Positions 18,488 through 27,221 of a stretch of 64,000 nucleotides of DNA are shown here, in pieces. Position 1 is the stretch's first letter. Each line of letters begins with the position of its first letter. The stretch is taken from NCBI RefSeq assembly GCF_005377625.1, contig NZ_CP040098.1, positions 2,965,279 to 3,029,278 of the forward strand, written 5' to 3'. Both the position numbers and the translations under genes were made by a program. The notes beneath the pieces are model-generated. The model saw only the letters and a list, made by a program, of their open reading frames with translations. It was not told the DNA's origin and searched no databases. Source of the DNA: Desulfoglaeba alkanexedens ALDC (GTDB taxonomy: Bacteria; Desulfobacterota; Syntrophobacteria; Syntrophobacterales; DSM-9756).

Positions 18488-20278
18488 ATGAGGTCTCTTC
18501 GGTACAGAACGCGGCTTTTTCTCGTTTTCTGGATGGTGGTCGCCTTTTCCCTCTGCCTTCCGATCTTCATCTTGAAAGGTCCGCTCGAGAACCTGGTGAT
18601 CGAGGAAGCGGTCGAAGCGGCCCGCAAGCACCTGGAGTTCGTCTATTGGTCCCTCGAACATCATGAACGGTTCACGCGTGCCGAAGACCTGGAGCGGTGG
18701 TGCGAGGATCTGGCGCGGCACCTGGGGTTCCGAGTGACCGTCATCGCCGAAGGGGGCGTGGTCATTGCGGATTCCCACGTTCCGAACGACCGGTTGCCCT
18801 TTTTGGACAATCACGCCGCGCGGCCGGAAGTCATGGAGGCCCGCCACGGAGGCGTGGGAATGAGCATTCGTTACAGTGCGACCCTCCAGCAGGAAATGGT
18901 TTACGTAGCCAGGCGCATCGAACCGGGAGGTGGTCTTCCTTCGGGGGTTCTTCGCCTGGCGGTGCCGTTTCCCACGGTCAAAGGGTGGCTGGACCGCCTT
19001 TATCCCAGACTGTGGGCCGTTCTGGCTTTGACTCTCGGGGTCACGGGAGGCATCAGCTACGTTCTGTCGCGCCGTTTCGAAGAACCGATCCAGAAAATCG
19101 TCGAAGCGGCTCAGGCTATCGGTAAAGGGGAGTACCAGCGGCGGATCCACATCGACGCTTCTCCGGAATTCAATCGTCTGGCCAAGGCCATCAACGAGAT
19201 GGCGAGCCGGATCGGGGATGACGTTCAGCGGCTCACTTTCCAGAAGTCCCAGTTGGAGACCATCCTCGACAGCATGAAGGAGGGCGTGATGGTGCTCGAT
19301 CGGGACGGACGGATTCGCGTGACCAATCGGTCGCTCATGCTCCTCCAGCGCGATCCCAAACCGCAGGCGGGAAAGCGGCCTCTGGAGGTTTTCCTGAGCC
19401 CGGAACTGCAGAAAGCGTGCGACGAGGTCCTGCTTGAAAAAGACCAGGAACGCCTGGAAATCGAGATGGAAGGGAACCGCTTTTACGACATCAACCTGGT
19501 GAGGATTCCCGGTCCGGGGACTCCCGGGGGCGCCGTGGTGGTTTTTCACGACATCACCGACATCAAGCGCTTGGAACGGGTTCGAAGGGACTTTGTGGCC
19601 AATGTGAGCCACGAGCTCAGGACCCCCCTGACCTCCATCAAGGGTTACGCGGAAACCCTCCTGGAAAGCCCTTGTGCCGAAAGCGAAGAGACGCGTTCCT
19701 TCCTGCAGACCATTCTCAAGAACGCCAATCACATGTCCCGGATGGTGAACGACCTGCTGCAGCTGACCCGCCTGGAAGTCCGGGGATTGGACGCGCCCCT
19801 GGGCGTGGTGGATGCCGCGAAAGCGCTGGAGAGCGCCTGGGAAACCTGTGCTCTTCTGGCTCAGAAACAGGGGATCGGCCTGCAGTCGGACTTCGCCGGA
19901 AAAGAGGTTCCCGTCTATGCGGTTCGGGATTCCCTGGTCCAAGTGTTCCAGAATCTTCTCAACAACGCGATCCGCTACAGTCCTGCGGGGTCTTCCGTCC
20001 GGGTGTCCGTACGCGAAGAAGGGGATATGGCGGTGTTCCAGGTCGAAGACGAGGGCCCCGGAATTCCCGTCGAACATCAAAGTCGCATTTTCGAGCGGTT
20101 CTACCGCGTGGACAAGCAGCGGGGAGACGGTACGGGAGGCACCGGCCTGGGACTCGCGATCTGCCGCCACATCGTCCGAAACCTGGGAGGTCGGATCTGG
20201 GTGGAAAGCCCGCCCCAAGGGAAAGAGCACGGCTCCGCCTTCTGCTTTTCACTCAAGCGTGCGGTCGGCGCGGCTTGA
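18488..20278 (+). CDS. phoR: Phosphate regulon sensor histidine kinase PhoR
   Basis: A 596-residue membrane kinase. There are two N-terminal membrane helices (about 10-30 and 173-195) around an extracytoplasmic region, then HAMP (RRFEEPIQKIVEAAQAIGKG), a PAS domain (ETILDSMKEGVMVLDRDGRI), the HisKA phospho-acceptor His near 375 in NVSHELRTPLTSIKG, and a HATPase domain with NLLNNAIRYSP, DEGPGIP and [10 protein letters not shown]. The extracytoplasmic domain is longer than in E. coli PhoR and resembles Bacillus-type PhoR. It phosphorylates PhoB when phosphate is limiting, under control of PstSCAB and PhoU. Confidence 0.93.
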   Translation: MRSLRYRTRLFLVFWMVVAFSLCLPIFILKGPLENLVIEEAVEAARKHLEFVYWSLEHHERFTRAEDLERWCEDLARHLGFRVTVIAEGGVVIADSHVPNDRLPFLDNHAARPEVMEARHGGVGMSIRYSATLQQEMVYVARRIEPGGGLPSGVLRLAVPFPTVKGWLDRLYPRLWAVLALTLGVTGGISYVLSRRFEEPIQKIVEAAQAIGKGEYQRRIHIDASPEFNRLAKAINEMASRIGDDVQRLTFQKSQLETILDSMKEGVMVLDRDGRIRVTNRSLMLLQRDPKPQAGKRPLEVFLSPELQKACDEVLLEKDQERLEIEMEGNRFYDINLVRIPGPGTPGGAVVVFHDITDIKRLERVRRDFVANVSHELRTPLTSIKGYAETLLESPCAESEETRSFLQTILKNANHMSRMVNDLLQLTRLEVRGLDAPLGVVDAAKALESAWETCALLAQKQGIGLQSDFAGKEVPVYAVRDSLVQVFQNLLNNAIRYSPAGSSVRVSVREEGDMAVFQVEDEGPGIPVEHQSRIFERFYRVDKQRGDGTGGTGLGLAICRHIVRNLGGRIWVESPPQGKEHGSAFCFSLKRAVGAA

Positions 20279-20377
20279 CGCCCGCGGAGGAACGGCTTCA
20301 TCGCCGACACCGCGCCCTCGGGCGAAACAGTCCCGATCTTTCGGATTCAAGACGTGGCAGGGAGCAGGACTGAGACC

Positions 20378-21139
20378 ATGAATCATGAACTCAAGATGGC
20401 CGTGCGGAACCTGAATTTCTATTACGGTAAGTTTCACGCGCTCCATGACATCAGCATCGATTTTCACGAAAACCGGGTGACGGCGCTCATCGGCCCTTCG
20501 GGATGCGGCAAAAGTACACTGCTCAGATGCCTGAACCGGATGAACGATCTCATTGCGGGAACGCGGGTGGAAGGCGAGGTGATCCTGGACGGCCAGAACA
20601 TTTACGCACCCGGCATGGACGTGGTGACACTCCGGCGGCGGGTCGGCATGGTATTCCAAAAGCCCAATCCTTTTCCAAAGAGCGTCTTCGAAAACGTCGC
20701 CTACGGCTTGCGGGTCAACGGGATCAAGGACAAGGCGTTCATCAGAGAACGCGTGGAAACCAGCCTCCGTCAGGCGGCCTTGTGGGAAGAAGTGAAGGAC
20801 CGCCTCAAAGATTCGGCGTTGGGCCTTTCCGGCGGGCAGCAGCAACGGTTGTGCATCGCCAGGGCGCTCGCCGTTGAACCCGAAGTGCTCCTCATGGATG
20901 AACCAGCCTCGGCGCTGGATCCCATCGCGACCCAGAAAATCGAGGAATTGATCCACGCATTGAAATCGGAATATACAATCATTATCGTGACACACAACAT
21001 GCAGCAGGCCGCGCGGGTTTCCGACATCACGGCGTTTTTTTACATGGGAAAACTGATCGAGACGGATAAGACGGAGACCTTGTTCACAAGGCCCAAAATC
21101 AAGCAAACCGAAGATTACATCACGGGACGGTTCGGTTAG
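20378..21139 (+). CDS. pstB: Phosphate ABC transporter ATP-binding protein PstB
   Basis: A 253-residue ABC ATPase with Walker [10 protein letters not shown], the PstB-typical [12 protein letters not shown]-loop [10 protein letters not shown], signature LSGGQQQR and Walker [13 protein letters not shown]. It energises phosphate import by PstC/PstA. The ATG at 20378 (MNHELKMAV) is preferred to an in-frame GTG at 20354, as AGGA lies 8-9 bp upstream of it. The partner permease genes are on the opposite strand 0.8 kb away, an uncommon split of pstSCAB. Confidence 0.95.
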   Translation: MNHELKMAVRNLNFYYGKFHALHDISIDFHENRVTALIGPSGCGKSTLLRCLNRMNDLIAGTRVEGEVILDGQNIYAPGMDVVTLRRRVGMVFQKPNPFPKSVFENVAYGLRVNGIKDKAFIRERVETSLRQAALWEEVKDRLKDSALGLSGGQQQRLCIARALAVEPEVLLMDEPASALDPIATQKIEELIHALKSEYTIIIVTHNMQQAARVSDITAFFYMGKLIETDKTETLFTRPKIKQTEDYITGRFG

Positions 21140-21150
21140 GAGACCGTTTT

Positions 21151-21810
21151 ATGAAAAGCCATTTTCACCAACAGCTGGAAGCCCTGCGCATGATCGTTCT
21201 CCAGATGGCGGCGAAGACCGAGCGCGCCATGGAGCGGGCTCTCAAAGCATTGAACGAGCGCGACGAGGTCCTTGCCCAGGAGGTGATCGACGGCGATCAG
21301 GAGATCAACGAACTGGAACTGGAAATCGACCGGCTGTCACTGAAACTGCTGGCCCTCGAGCAACCCATGGCCCGCGACCTCCGCTTCATTGTCGGCTCCA
21401 TCCGCATGAGCATCGATCTGGAGCGGATCGCAGACCAGGCCGTCAATATCGCTCAACGAGCCAAGTTCCTGTGCCAACGGCCGCCGCTGGAGCCGCTGCC
21501 GGCTCTGCAGAGGCTTGCCGATACGGCCATGGACATGCTTCGTGTGGCCGTTGCATCCTTTATGAACGGGAATGTGAACCAGGCGCGGGACGTCTGCCAG
21601 ATGGACGACGATGCCGACGAGATGAACTCGCGGGTTCTTCGAACCATGATCGAATACATGATTGAGGAATCGCGGACGGTGGAGCGGGCCGTCCAGACCA
21701 TCATCGTGGCCCGCTGCCTGGAACGGGTTGCCGACCAGACGACCAACATCGCGGAAAACGTCATATTCATCGTGGACGGTGTAAATATCAAGCACCATTG
21801 TGAGACCTGA
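21151..21810 (+). CDS. phoU: Phosphate signalling protein PhoU
   Basis: A 219-residue all-helical protein made of two PhoU repeats. Each carries an E/DxxxD-type metal-binding helix, for example IDGDQEINELELEID and CQMDDDADEMNSRVL, and the conserved ARDLRFIVGSIRMSIDLERI and CLERVADQTTNIAENV segments. PhoU links the Pst transporter state to PhoR and represses the Pho response when phosphate is plentiful. It lies 11 bp after pstB. Convergent with pstA across a 126-bp gap. Confidence 0.95.
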   Translation: MKSHFHQQLEALRMIVLQMAAKTERAMERALKALNERDEVLAQEVIDGDQEINELELEIDRLSLKLLALEQPMARDLRFIVGSIRMSIDLERIADQAVNIAQRAKFLCQRPPLEPLPALQRLADTAMDMLRVAVASFMNGNVNQARDVCQMDDDADEMNSRVLRTMIEYMIEESRTVERAVQTIIVARCLERVADQTTNIAENVIFIVDGVNIKHHCET

Positions 21811-21936
21811 CGTTGCTGCACCGCACTTGTGGAGGCGGGCGTGACGCGCGCCGGTCTGTGGTGTCGTGCGGTTTTCGCCTAAGTATCGAGAAAAGGGGTT
21901 CCGCGAAGGCCTTGCCGAAGTGGTGCGCGACCGCTT

Positions 21937-22929
21937 TCAGCGCCTTTTTCGGAGCCGCGCGCGATACCAGATGGCGGCCAAGTTCATGCCGAGGACCAGC
22001 ACGATGAGCAGAAGGGCCGTGCCGTATTGGAGATGGCGTGTGGCTTCGATTTCCGTCCCCGCCGTGGCGAGAACGTAGATGTGGTAAGGGAGGGCCATTA
22101 CGGGATCGAAGATGGAACCTGGAAGGTGCGGTGTGAAAAAAACGGCGGCGGTGAACATGATGGCGGCCGTTTCGCCGGCGGCCCTGCTGATCCCGAGAAT
22201 GGCCCCCGTGAGCATGGACGGGAGGGCCGCCGGGAGGACCACGCGGTAAATAGTCTGCCACTGGGTGCTTCCGAGGGCCAGGGACGCTTCGCGGTAGGTG
22301 CCGGGGACGGCCCGCAGAGCTTCCTCGGCGGCCCCTATAATAACCGGCAGGGTCAGCGCACCCAGAGTGAAAGCCCCCGAGACGATACTCACCCCGAATT
22401 TGAACCAGGTGACGAAAAGAGCCAGCCCGAAAAGCCCGAAAACCACCGAGGGAACCCCGGCCAGATTGTTGATGCCGAACCGGATGAAGCGAAGCATGCG
22501 CCCGGCTCGAGCGTACTCGCTCAGGTAGACGGCGGAAGCGACTCCCATCGGAAAGGCCACCAGCAAGGCGCCGAGACTCAATGAAAGTGTCCCGACGATA
22601 CAGGGAAAGACCCCGCCTTCGGTCATGGAGTTGCGGGGAGCCTGGGTTAGAAAGGTCCAGGAGAAGGCCCGCCAGCCGTTTTTGACCAGGAAGAAAAGGA
22701 CGATGCCCAGGGCCAGGCCGTTCAGAACCGCGGCCCCCTTGAACACGGCGAAAAAGAACCTCTGGCGGAGTCGCCGGCTCGAAACCCGTGCTGGAGCGGC
22801 CCTTCGGCCCGCGGTGGGCGCGGCATTGGGCACGGAATTTCTCTTCGGTGGATCGGAAACGGACCCGTGGTCGTCACCTCGCATGGGATCTGCTCTCATC
22901 GATTCCCGGACGGGAATGCAGTCTCTCAT
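21937..22929 (-). CDS. pstA: Phosphate ABC transporter permease PstA
   Basis: A 330-residue permease with six predicted membrane segments. The signature is in the binding-protein-dependent transport loop EEALRAVPGTYREASLALGSTQWQT..., and AYLSEYA-type and NNLAGVPSVVFGLFG motifs are typical of PstA. The first 55 residues are hydrophilic and Arg/Pro-rich, longer than in most relatives. AGGA precedes the ATG, so the start is plausible. It partners PstC to form the phosphate channel. It starts 8 bp after pstC ends. Confidence 0.94.
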   Translation of the reverse strand: MRDCIPVRESMRADPMRGDDHGSVSDPPKRNSVPNAAPTAGRRAAPARVSSRRLRQRFFFAVFKGAAVLNGLALGIVLFFLVKNGWRAFSWTFLTQAPRNSMTEGGVFPCIVGTLSLSLGALLVAFPMGVASAVYLSEYARAGRMLRFIRFGINNLAGVPSVVFGLFGLALFVTWFKFGVSIVSGAFTLGALTLPVIIGAAEEALRAVPGTYREASLALGSTQWQTIYRVVLPAALPSMLTGAILGISRAAGETAAIMFTAAVFFTPHLPGSIFDPVMALPYHIYVLATAGTEIEATRHLQYGTALLLIVLVLGMNLAAIWYRARLRKRR

Positions 22930-22937
22930 AACGCGTC

Positions 22938-23831
22938 CTAAAGGGTCGCCGCTCCCACCTGCTTGTGCTTGTGAGCCACGGTGTCGGCGATCACGTTGAA
23001 AACCATGGTGAAGAGGAAAAGGACCATGCCGATGGCGAACAGCGCGTGGTAATGCTCGCTCCGGAAAGGCGCCTCGGCCATTTCAGCCGCGATACTAGCC
23101 GGCATGGGGCGCACTGGGTCGAAGATCGACAGGGGGACCATGGCGGCCCCGCCCGCCACCATCAACACCACCATGGTTTCGCCGATGGCTCGAGACATGC
23201 CGAGAATCACCGCGGTGCTGATACCCGAAAGGGAAGCCGGAATGATCACTCGGCCGATGGTTTCCAGGTGAGTGGCTCCCAGCGCCAGGCTGGCTTCCTT
23301 CAGTTCCAGCGGTACGCTCCTTATGGCGTCTTCCGAAATGCTGCAGATGGTTGGAACCGACATGAAGGCCAGCATAAGCGAAGCGTTGAAGAGGTTCAGG
23401 CCCGTGGCGATGTTGAAGGTTTCCTGGAGAAAGGGCGCCACCACGACCATTCCGAAAAAGCCGATCACCACCGAGGGCAGCGCTGCCAGCAGTTCGATTA
23501 TGGGTTTCACGGTTTCGCGCACCCGTTCGGAAGCGATTTCCGCGAGATAGAGGGCGGTCATGATGCCCAGAGGAACCGAGATGCAGGCTGAGAGCGCCGT
23601 CACCGCCATGGAGGCGATCAGCAGGGGATAGATACCGAAGTCCGGCGGGTCGGCCGTCGGGTACCAGTAGCGGCCGAAGAGGAAGGCTTTCACGGACACG
23701 GTCCGGAAGATCGGGGTACCTTCCGCGAAGAGAAAGACCAGGATCGTCCCGAGTATGGCGATGGAGACGAAGGCCACCCCGAAGAAAAAGGCGCGGATCA
23801 GTGCTTCCCTGTTCGCTCGCTCGGCGATCAT
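22938..23831 (-). CDS. pstC: Phosphate ABC transporter permease PstC
   Basis: A 297-residue permease starting MIAERANREALIRAFFFG. It has six membrane segments and the cytoplasmic coupling loop EDAIRSVPLELKEASLALGA. IIELLAALPSVVIGFFGM is the PstC hallmark. An in-frame extension to 23957 adds 42 Arg/Pro-rich residues; the ATG at 23831 is preferred because AGGGGA precedes it and the helical protein begins there. Transcribed with pstS and pstA. Confidence 0.94.
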   Translation of the reverse strand: MIAERANREALIRAFFFGVAFVSIAILGTILVFLFAEGTPIFRTVSVKAFLFGRYWYPTADPPDFGIYPLLIASMAVTALSACISVPLGIMTALYLAEIASERVRETVKPIIELLAALPSVVIGFFGMVVVAPFLQETFNIATGLNLFNASLMLAFMSVPTICSISEDAIRSVPLELKEASLALGATHLETIGRVIIPASLSGISTAVILGMSRAIGETMVVLMVAGGAAMVPLSIFDPVRPMPASIAAEMAEAPFRSEHYHALFAIGMVLFLFTMVFNVIADTVAHKHKQVGAATL

Positions 23832-24008
23832 CGTCGTCCCCTGCGGGATGTCTGGTGGTAGTGTCCGGAGCCTGCGTTTTCCAGGCGATGCGGCGGCCCG
23901 GGTTTCAGGCGGAACCGGCGGCGCGCGCGATTGTAAAGCCTGCCGGCCTGCTGTCAATGGTCGCTTCGAGCCGCCTTCCCCGGATGAGGGGAGGAAATCG
24001 ATCCCGCA

Positions 24009-24824
24009 TCAATAAAGAGGGACGAATCCGGCGTCTTTTACGTATTTCTGACCCTTGGCCGGGTGCAGCACGTACTTGATGAATTTCAGAACCGGGCCTT
24101 CCGGCCATCCCCGGGTGAACATGAAAAGCGGGCGACTGATGGCAAACGTTCCGTCCAGGGTCGTCTCCACGCCGGCGGCCACCCCGTCCACCGTGAGGGG
24201 CTTGAGGCCTTCATTGAGGTAGCCGATGCCCACGTAGCCGATGGCGTTTGCGTTTCTGGACACCGCCTGAGCCACGGCTCCGTTGGACGCCTGAAGGAGC
24301 GCCCCGGGGTAGACCCTTGACTTCCTCATCACCTTCTCTTCCCAGACTTCATAGGTGCCCGAAGACGTGTCGCGGGAGATGACCACGACGGGCCTGTCGG
24401 GACCTCCCACCTCCTTCCAGTTGCGGATCTTCCCCTCGTAAATGGCCTTCAGTTGATCCAAGGACAGATCGCTTATGGTATTGGATGGATGAACCACCGG
24501 AACGATGCAGTCGTAAGCCACGGCGAAGGGAACCGGATAGGCGCCCTTTTGGACCGCCAGGGCCACTTCCTTGTCCTTGATGAACCGGGAACTGTTAGCG
24601 ATGTCCGTTGTGCCGTCGATAATCGCCTTGATCCCGTTTCCGGATCCGCCACCGGAGATGGAAACGGAGATGCTCGGATATTCTTTCATGAAGGCTTCCG
24701 CCACCTTCTGCGCCACGGGAAGTACCGTCGTGGAACCGTTGATGTTGAGGGACTCGGCCCGGGCGGCCGAAGCGATCAGCAAGCCGAGGGCACAGGCTGC
24801 TGAAGCCAGGAATCTCATTTTCAT
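24009..24824 (-). CDS. pstS: Phosphate-binding periplasmic protein PstS
   Basis: A 271-residue exported protein with a signal peptide (MKMRFLASAACALGLLIASA, cut near ARA-ES) and the phosphate-binding loop LNINGSTTVLPVAQKV with GGGSGNGIKAIIDGTTDIANSSR and SRDTSSGTYEVWEEKV. These residues donate hydrogen bonds to dianionic phosphate. It delivers phosphate to PstCA. The ATG at 24824 is supported by AGGGAGGA 7 bp upstream; the in-frame extension to 24905 has no such site. Confidence 0.95.
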   Translation of the reverse strand: MKMRFLASAACALGLLIASAARAESLNINGSTTVLPVAQKVAEAFMKEYPSISVSISGGGSGNGIKAIIDGTTDIANSSRFIKDKEVALAVQKGAYPVPFAVAYDCIVPVVHPSNTISDLSLDQLKAIYEGKIRNWKEVGGPDRPVVVISRDTSSGTYEVWEEKVMRKSRVYPGALLQASNGAVAQAVSRNANAIGYVGIGYLNEGLKPLTVDGVAAGVETTLDGTFAISRPLFMFTRGWPEGPVLKFIKYVLHPAKGQKYVKDAGFVPLY

Positions 24825-24948
24825 CGCTATGTCCTCCCTTTTGGCCTGAGGTCGGCGTCGTGCACCGGTTACTGGAATCCACGCCGCGCGCACGACGGAA
24901 CCCATTGATGGAAACGCCGGTCCGGCGTAAGAAACCTAATTGGCGAAC

Positions 24949-24973
24949 ATTATGCCTCATTTTGAATTGACAG
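24949..24973 (-). promoter_or_regulatory. Possible PhoB-dependent promoter of pstSCA
   Basis: On the minus strand CATAAT (24949-24954) is a good -10. There is no good -35, but CTGTCA (24968-24973), a Pho-box half-site, lies 13 bp upstream of it, as expected of an activator-dependent promoter. The second half-site is not evident, so this is tentative. Confidence 0.35.
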
Positions 24974-24996
24974 AGAAGCTCTCTTTGGCCTAGTGT
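24967..24996 (+). promoter_or_regulatory. Possible sigma-70 promoter for khpA paralogue
   Basis: TTGACA (24967-24972, perfect consensus), 18-bp spacer, TAGTGT (24991-24996, weak). It overlaps the presumed pstS control region on the other strand. Confidence 0.35.
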
Positions 24997-25208
24997 TTTA
25001 CTTTGTGGAACGGCCGATCGGGGTTCTCTTTTCTTTCGTAACGACATCTTGAATTATTCCAGGTTGAGCAGGCGTCCTGCTTGGGGGAGCGGTTCCCCAG
25101 CCCTTTCACAAAGGCGCGTTGAAGTCTTGTATGCCATTTCCAGAACCCAGGTTGATTGCCCATCGGAAGTTCAGAAAGAACGTGATTGACTGGAGCGGGG
25201 GGTGAGGT

Positions 25209-25454
25209 ATGAAAGGGAGCGAAATCAAAGAACTGGTGGAAGTGATCGCGCGAGCTCTGGCGGAACATCCGGAACAGATTCAGGTTCGAGAAATCAACGG
25301 GGCCCAGATTTCGGTCATTGAGCTGAAGGCCGCCAAGGACGACTTGGGAAAAATCATCGGCAAGGAAGGCCGGAACGCCCACGCGCTCCGGACCATCATG
25401 AACGCCGCAGCCACCAAGCTGAAGAAGCGTGCGGTGCTGGAGATTCTCGAGTGA
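25209..25454 (+). CDS. KH-domain RNA-binding protein, KhpA-like (second copy)
   Basis: An 81-residue single type II KH domain. The GxxG loop is IIGKEGRN near residues 48-55, preceded by [13 protein letters not shown] and followed by the [22 protein letters not shown] helix and strand. It closely parallels the KhpA gene at 46856-47089, which sits in the usual rpsP-rimM context. KhpA proteins bind RNA and, with KhpB, affect division and envelope genes in Gram-positive bacteria; their role here is unknown. The ribosome binding site GGGGGGTGAGGT is strong. Its stop overlaps the start of the next gene. Confidence 0.9.
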   Translation: MKGSEIKELVEVIARALAEHPEQIQVREINGAQISVIELKAAKDDLGKIIGKEGRNAHALRTIMNAAATKLKKRAVLEILE

Positions 25455-25762
25455 TGTCGGACGGACGGACGGATGGAGCTCAGGTGATGGACGTCGTCAC
25501 AGGGAACAAGACGCAGAACGAGAGCGGAGAGCCTTCGTGCTTCGGAGACCCTCGCAAGGTCTGCCCTCGAGACGATGAGGGCGTGATCCAACCTCAGCCC
25601 GAGTGCATCGGGTGTGCCTGGGTGAGGTCCTGCCTTCAGGCGGCTCTCAAGAAGGAGGGGGTGCTGGAGGAGCGCCCTCGCGAAAGTCAAAGGGAAACAC
25701 GAATCGGCCGATTTCTGAAGCGGTGGTCCGAACAGAAACTGGCCCGTTCCGAGAGCCGTTGA
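25454..25762 (+). CDS. Small Cys-rich protein of unknown function
   Basis: 102 residues, starting at an ATG that overlaps the stop of the KH-protein gene, so the two are probably translationally coupled. The centre carries CFGDPRKVCP, then PECIGCAWVRSCLQAAL: five Cys arranged C-x7-C, then C-x2-C-x5-C, a spacing suited to a zinc or iron-sulfur site. The C-terminal third is basic and Glu/Arg-rich. I recall similar small proteins (CFGD...C..C.....CL) in deltaproteobacterial genomes but know no function. Coupling to an RNA-binding KH protein hints at a nucleic-acid or ribosome-related role; that is speculation. Confidence 0.65.
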   Translation: MSDGRTDGAQVMDVVTGNKTQNESGEPSCFGDPRKVCPRDDEGVIQPQPECIGCAWVRSCLQAALKKEGVLEERPRESQRETRIGRFLKRWSEQKLARSESR

Positions 25763-25783
25763 ATCGGATCGCGGGAACGATTC

Positions 25784-26926
25784 ATGTGCCCGGAACCTGC
25801 CAGACCCGGATCGCGCCGTGGCGCAGCTGGTTGCCGAAAAGCCGAGGATGCGACCGTGACTCCCCCCGCCCGGGATACCGAGGTGGGCGGTCCTCGTTTC
25901 GCGAATTTTGAATTTCGAGGGATCCATCCTCACCTGCTGTTTGGAACGGCGAGCGACCGCTATGGCGGTTGGCTGGGACAGATCTATACCCGGGCGCGTT
26001 ATGAGGGCCGTATCTCCCGCCGGTCGGTGAAGCTCGGGTCCCGATCCTTCACCGGGGAATTCCTGCCTGTAGAAAGCGTCGTCGAATATTTCGAACACTT
26101 CGAGGTGCTGGAACTGGATTTCACCTTCTACGGCCTGCTCCAAAACCCCGACGGTTCGCCGTCAAGGACTTTCCATGCCCTTTCCGCCTACGCCCGTCAC
26201 CTGCCGGAGGATGCTCGGGTCCTGCTGAAGGTGCCTCAGGCGGTGTTCGCAAGGAGACTTCGGCGCGGCGGCAAGGTCGTAGAGAACCCGCAGTATCTGG
26301 ATCCCGTGGTGTTTCGACGCTGGTTTTATGAACCGGCCTGCAAGCTCCTTTCGGAAAAGATCGCGGGGTTCGTTTTTGAACAGGAGTACCAGAAAAGCGG
26401 CGATCGGCCTGCGCCGCAGCAGGTGGCGCGGGAGTTCGACGCGTTTTTCGGTTCGGTGCCCGGGGATTCCCGCTACCACGTGGAATTGAGGACGGACGCC
26501 TTGCTGCGGCCGCCCGTGTTCGATGTCTTGGAAGCCCGAGGCGTCGGCGTGGTCCTTTCCCATTGGACCTGGCTTCCGCCGCTTTCCGTTCAATATGAAA
26601 GGATGGCCGGCCGGCCTTTCAACCGAGGGCGCACGTGTGTGCTGCGCCTCATGACCCCGCGCGGTGTCCGTTATGAAGACGCCTACGCCCGGACTCATCC
26701 CTTCGATCGGATCCAGGAGGACATGCTCGACGAAAGGATGCTCGACGACACGGTGGCGATCGCGCGGGACGCCCTCCGCCGGGATATGCGGGTGTTCGTG
26801 ATCGTAAACAACCGCTCGGGTGGAAACGCGCCGCTTATCGTGCAACGGCTGGCTTTGCGGTTCGTGAGCCGGCATACCAGCAATTCCCGGAGGGGAGGGC
26901 CAGGTCCGGGAAACCGGCCGGGCTGA
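25784..26926 (+). CDS. DUF72 family protein (YecE-like)
   Basis: A 380-residue protein with a DUF72 TIM-barrel-like domain from about residue 45: LLFGTASDRYGGWLGQIY, the FTGEFLPVESVVEYFEHFEVLELDFTFYG region with the Glu/Asp-rich strand, RVLLKVPQAVF, and a late NNRSGGNAPLIVQRLALRF, which matches the closing N-N/H-x-G...A.....L of the family. Function is unproven. The start is uncertain: the first 23 residues are low in character, and a GTG at 25856 preceded by GAGGA is a good alternative. The gene follows the Cys-rich small ORF by 21 bp. Confidence 0.8.
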   Translation: MCPEPARPGSRRGAAGCRKAEDATVTPPARDTEVGGPRFANFEFRGIHPHLLFGTASDRYGGWLGQIYTRARYEGRISRRSVKLGSRSFTGEFLPVESVVEYFEHFEVLELDFTFYGLLQNPDGSPSRTFHALSAYARHLPEDARVLLKVPQAVFARRLRRGGKVVENPQYLDPVVFRRWFYEPACKLLSEKIAGFVFEQEYQKSGDRPAPQQVAREFDAFFGSVPGDSRYHVELRTDALLRPPVFDVLEARGVGVVLSHWTWLPPLSVQYERMAGRPFNRGRTCVLRLMTPRGVRYEDAYARTHPFDRIQEDMLDERMLDDTVAIARDALRRDMRVFVIVNNRSGGNAPLIVQRLALRFVSRHTSNSRRGGPGPGNRPG

Positions 26927-26929
26927 TGG

Positions 26930-27219
26930 TGCTATCCGTTTATCACATCGGCGAAATGAGGGAAATCGAGCCGCCCAGCGACGGTAAAGGCTCCGGCGCG
27001 CTGTGCGCCGTGGTCGATATCGATGGCGAAATAGTGCCGGCTTGCTCGGTGCACCTGAACGAAGTGGATCCCAAGGTCCGCAACGCCGAGAGGGATGTGG
27101 TCTTTTCCGCTGAATCCCCGCATCGATTACATCTTTGTATCCCCCAGGATAACGGTCGACCAAGCCCGGGTGCTGCCCCATATGCGTCTAGCCAAGGTAG
27201 CGGCCACGAGGAGTTCGGC
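26930..27219 (+). pseudogene. Relic of an endonuclease/exonuclease/phosphatase-family gene
   Basis: Two adjacent reading frames carry pieces of one protein. Frame 1 (26926 onward) reads GALCAVVDIDGEIVPACSVHLNEVDP, like the central strands of EEP-fold phosphodiesterases. After a shift near 27119, another frame reads RIDYIFVSPRITVDQARVL, the characteristic R-I-D-Y-I-F near-C-terminal motif. The intervening catalytic G-D-F-N portion is missing, and the closing S-D-H is replaced by a dispersed repeat starting about 27222. So this is a shortened, frameshifted fragment. An intact 145-residue ORF drawn through it would be an artefact. Confidence 0.5.
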
Positions 27220-27221
27220 AC

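Larger units (their letters stand above)
24825..25208. other. Divergent regulatory region between pstS and khpA paralogue
   Basis: A 384-bp gene-free region containing promoter-like sequences on both strands near 24949-24996, the small inverted repeat ACGCCGG-T-CCGGCGT (24914-24928) in the presumed pstS leader, and about 210 bp of unassigned sequence ahead of the KH-domain gene. That stretch has local GC stems but no RNA family could be recognised. Confidence 0.5.

Noticed and set aside
17714-20230. An 838-codon reading frame on the minus strand
   Set aside because: It is antisense to phoB and phoR, which have complete domain motifs; the frame is a codon-bias shadow.
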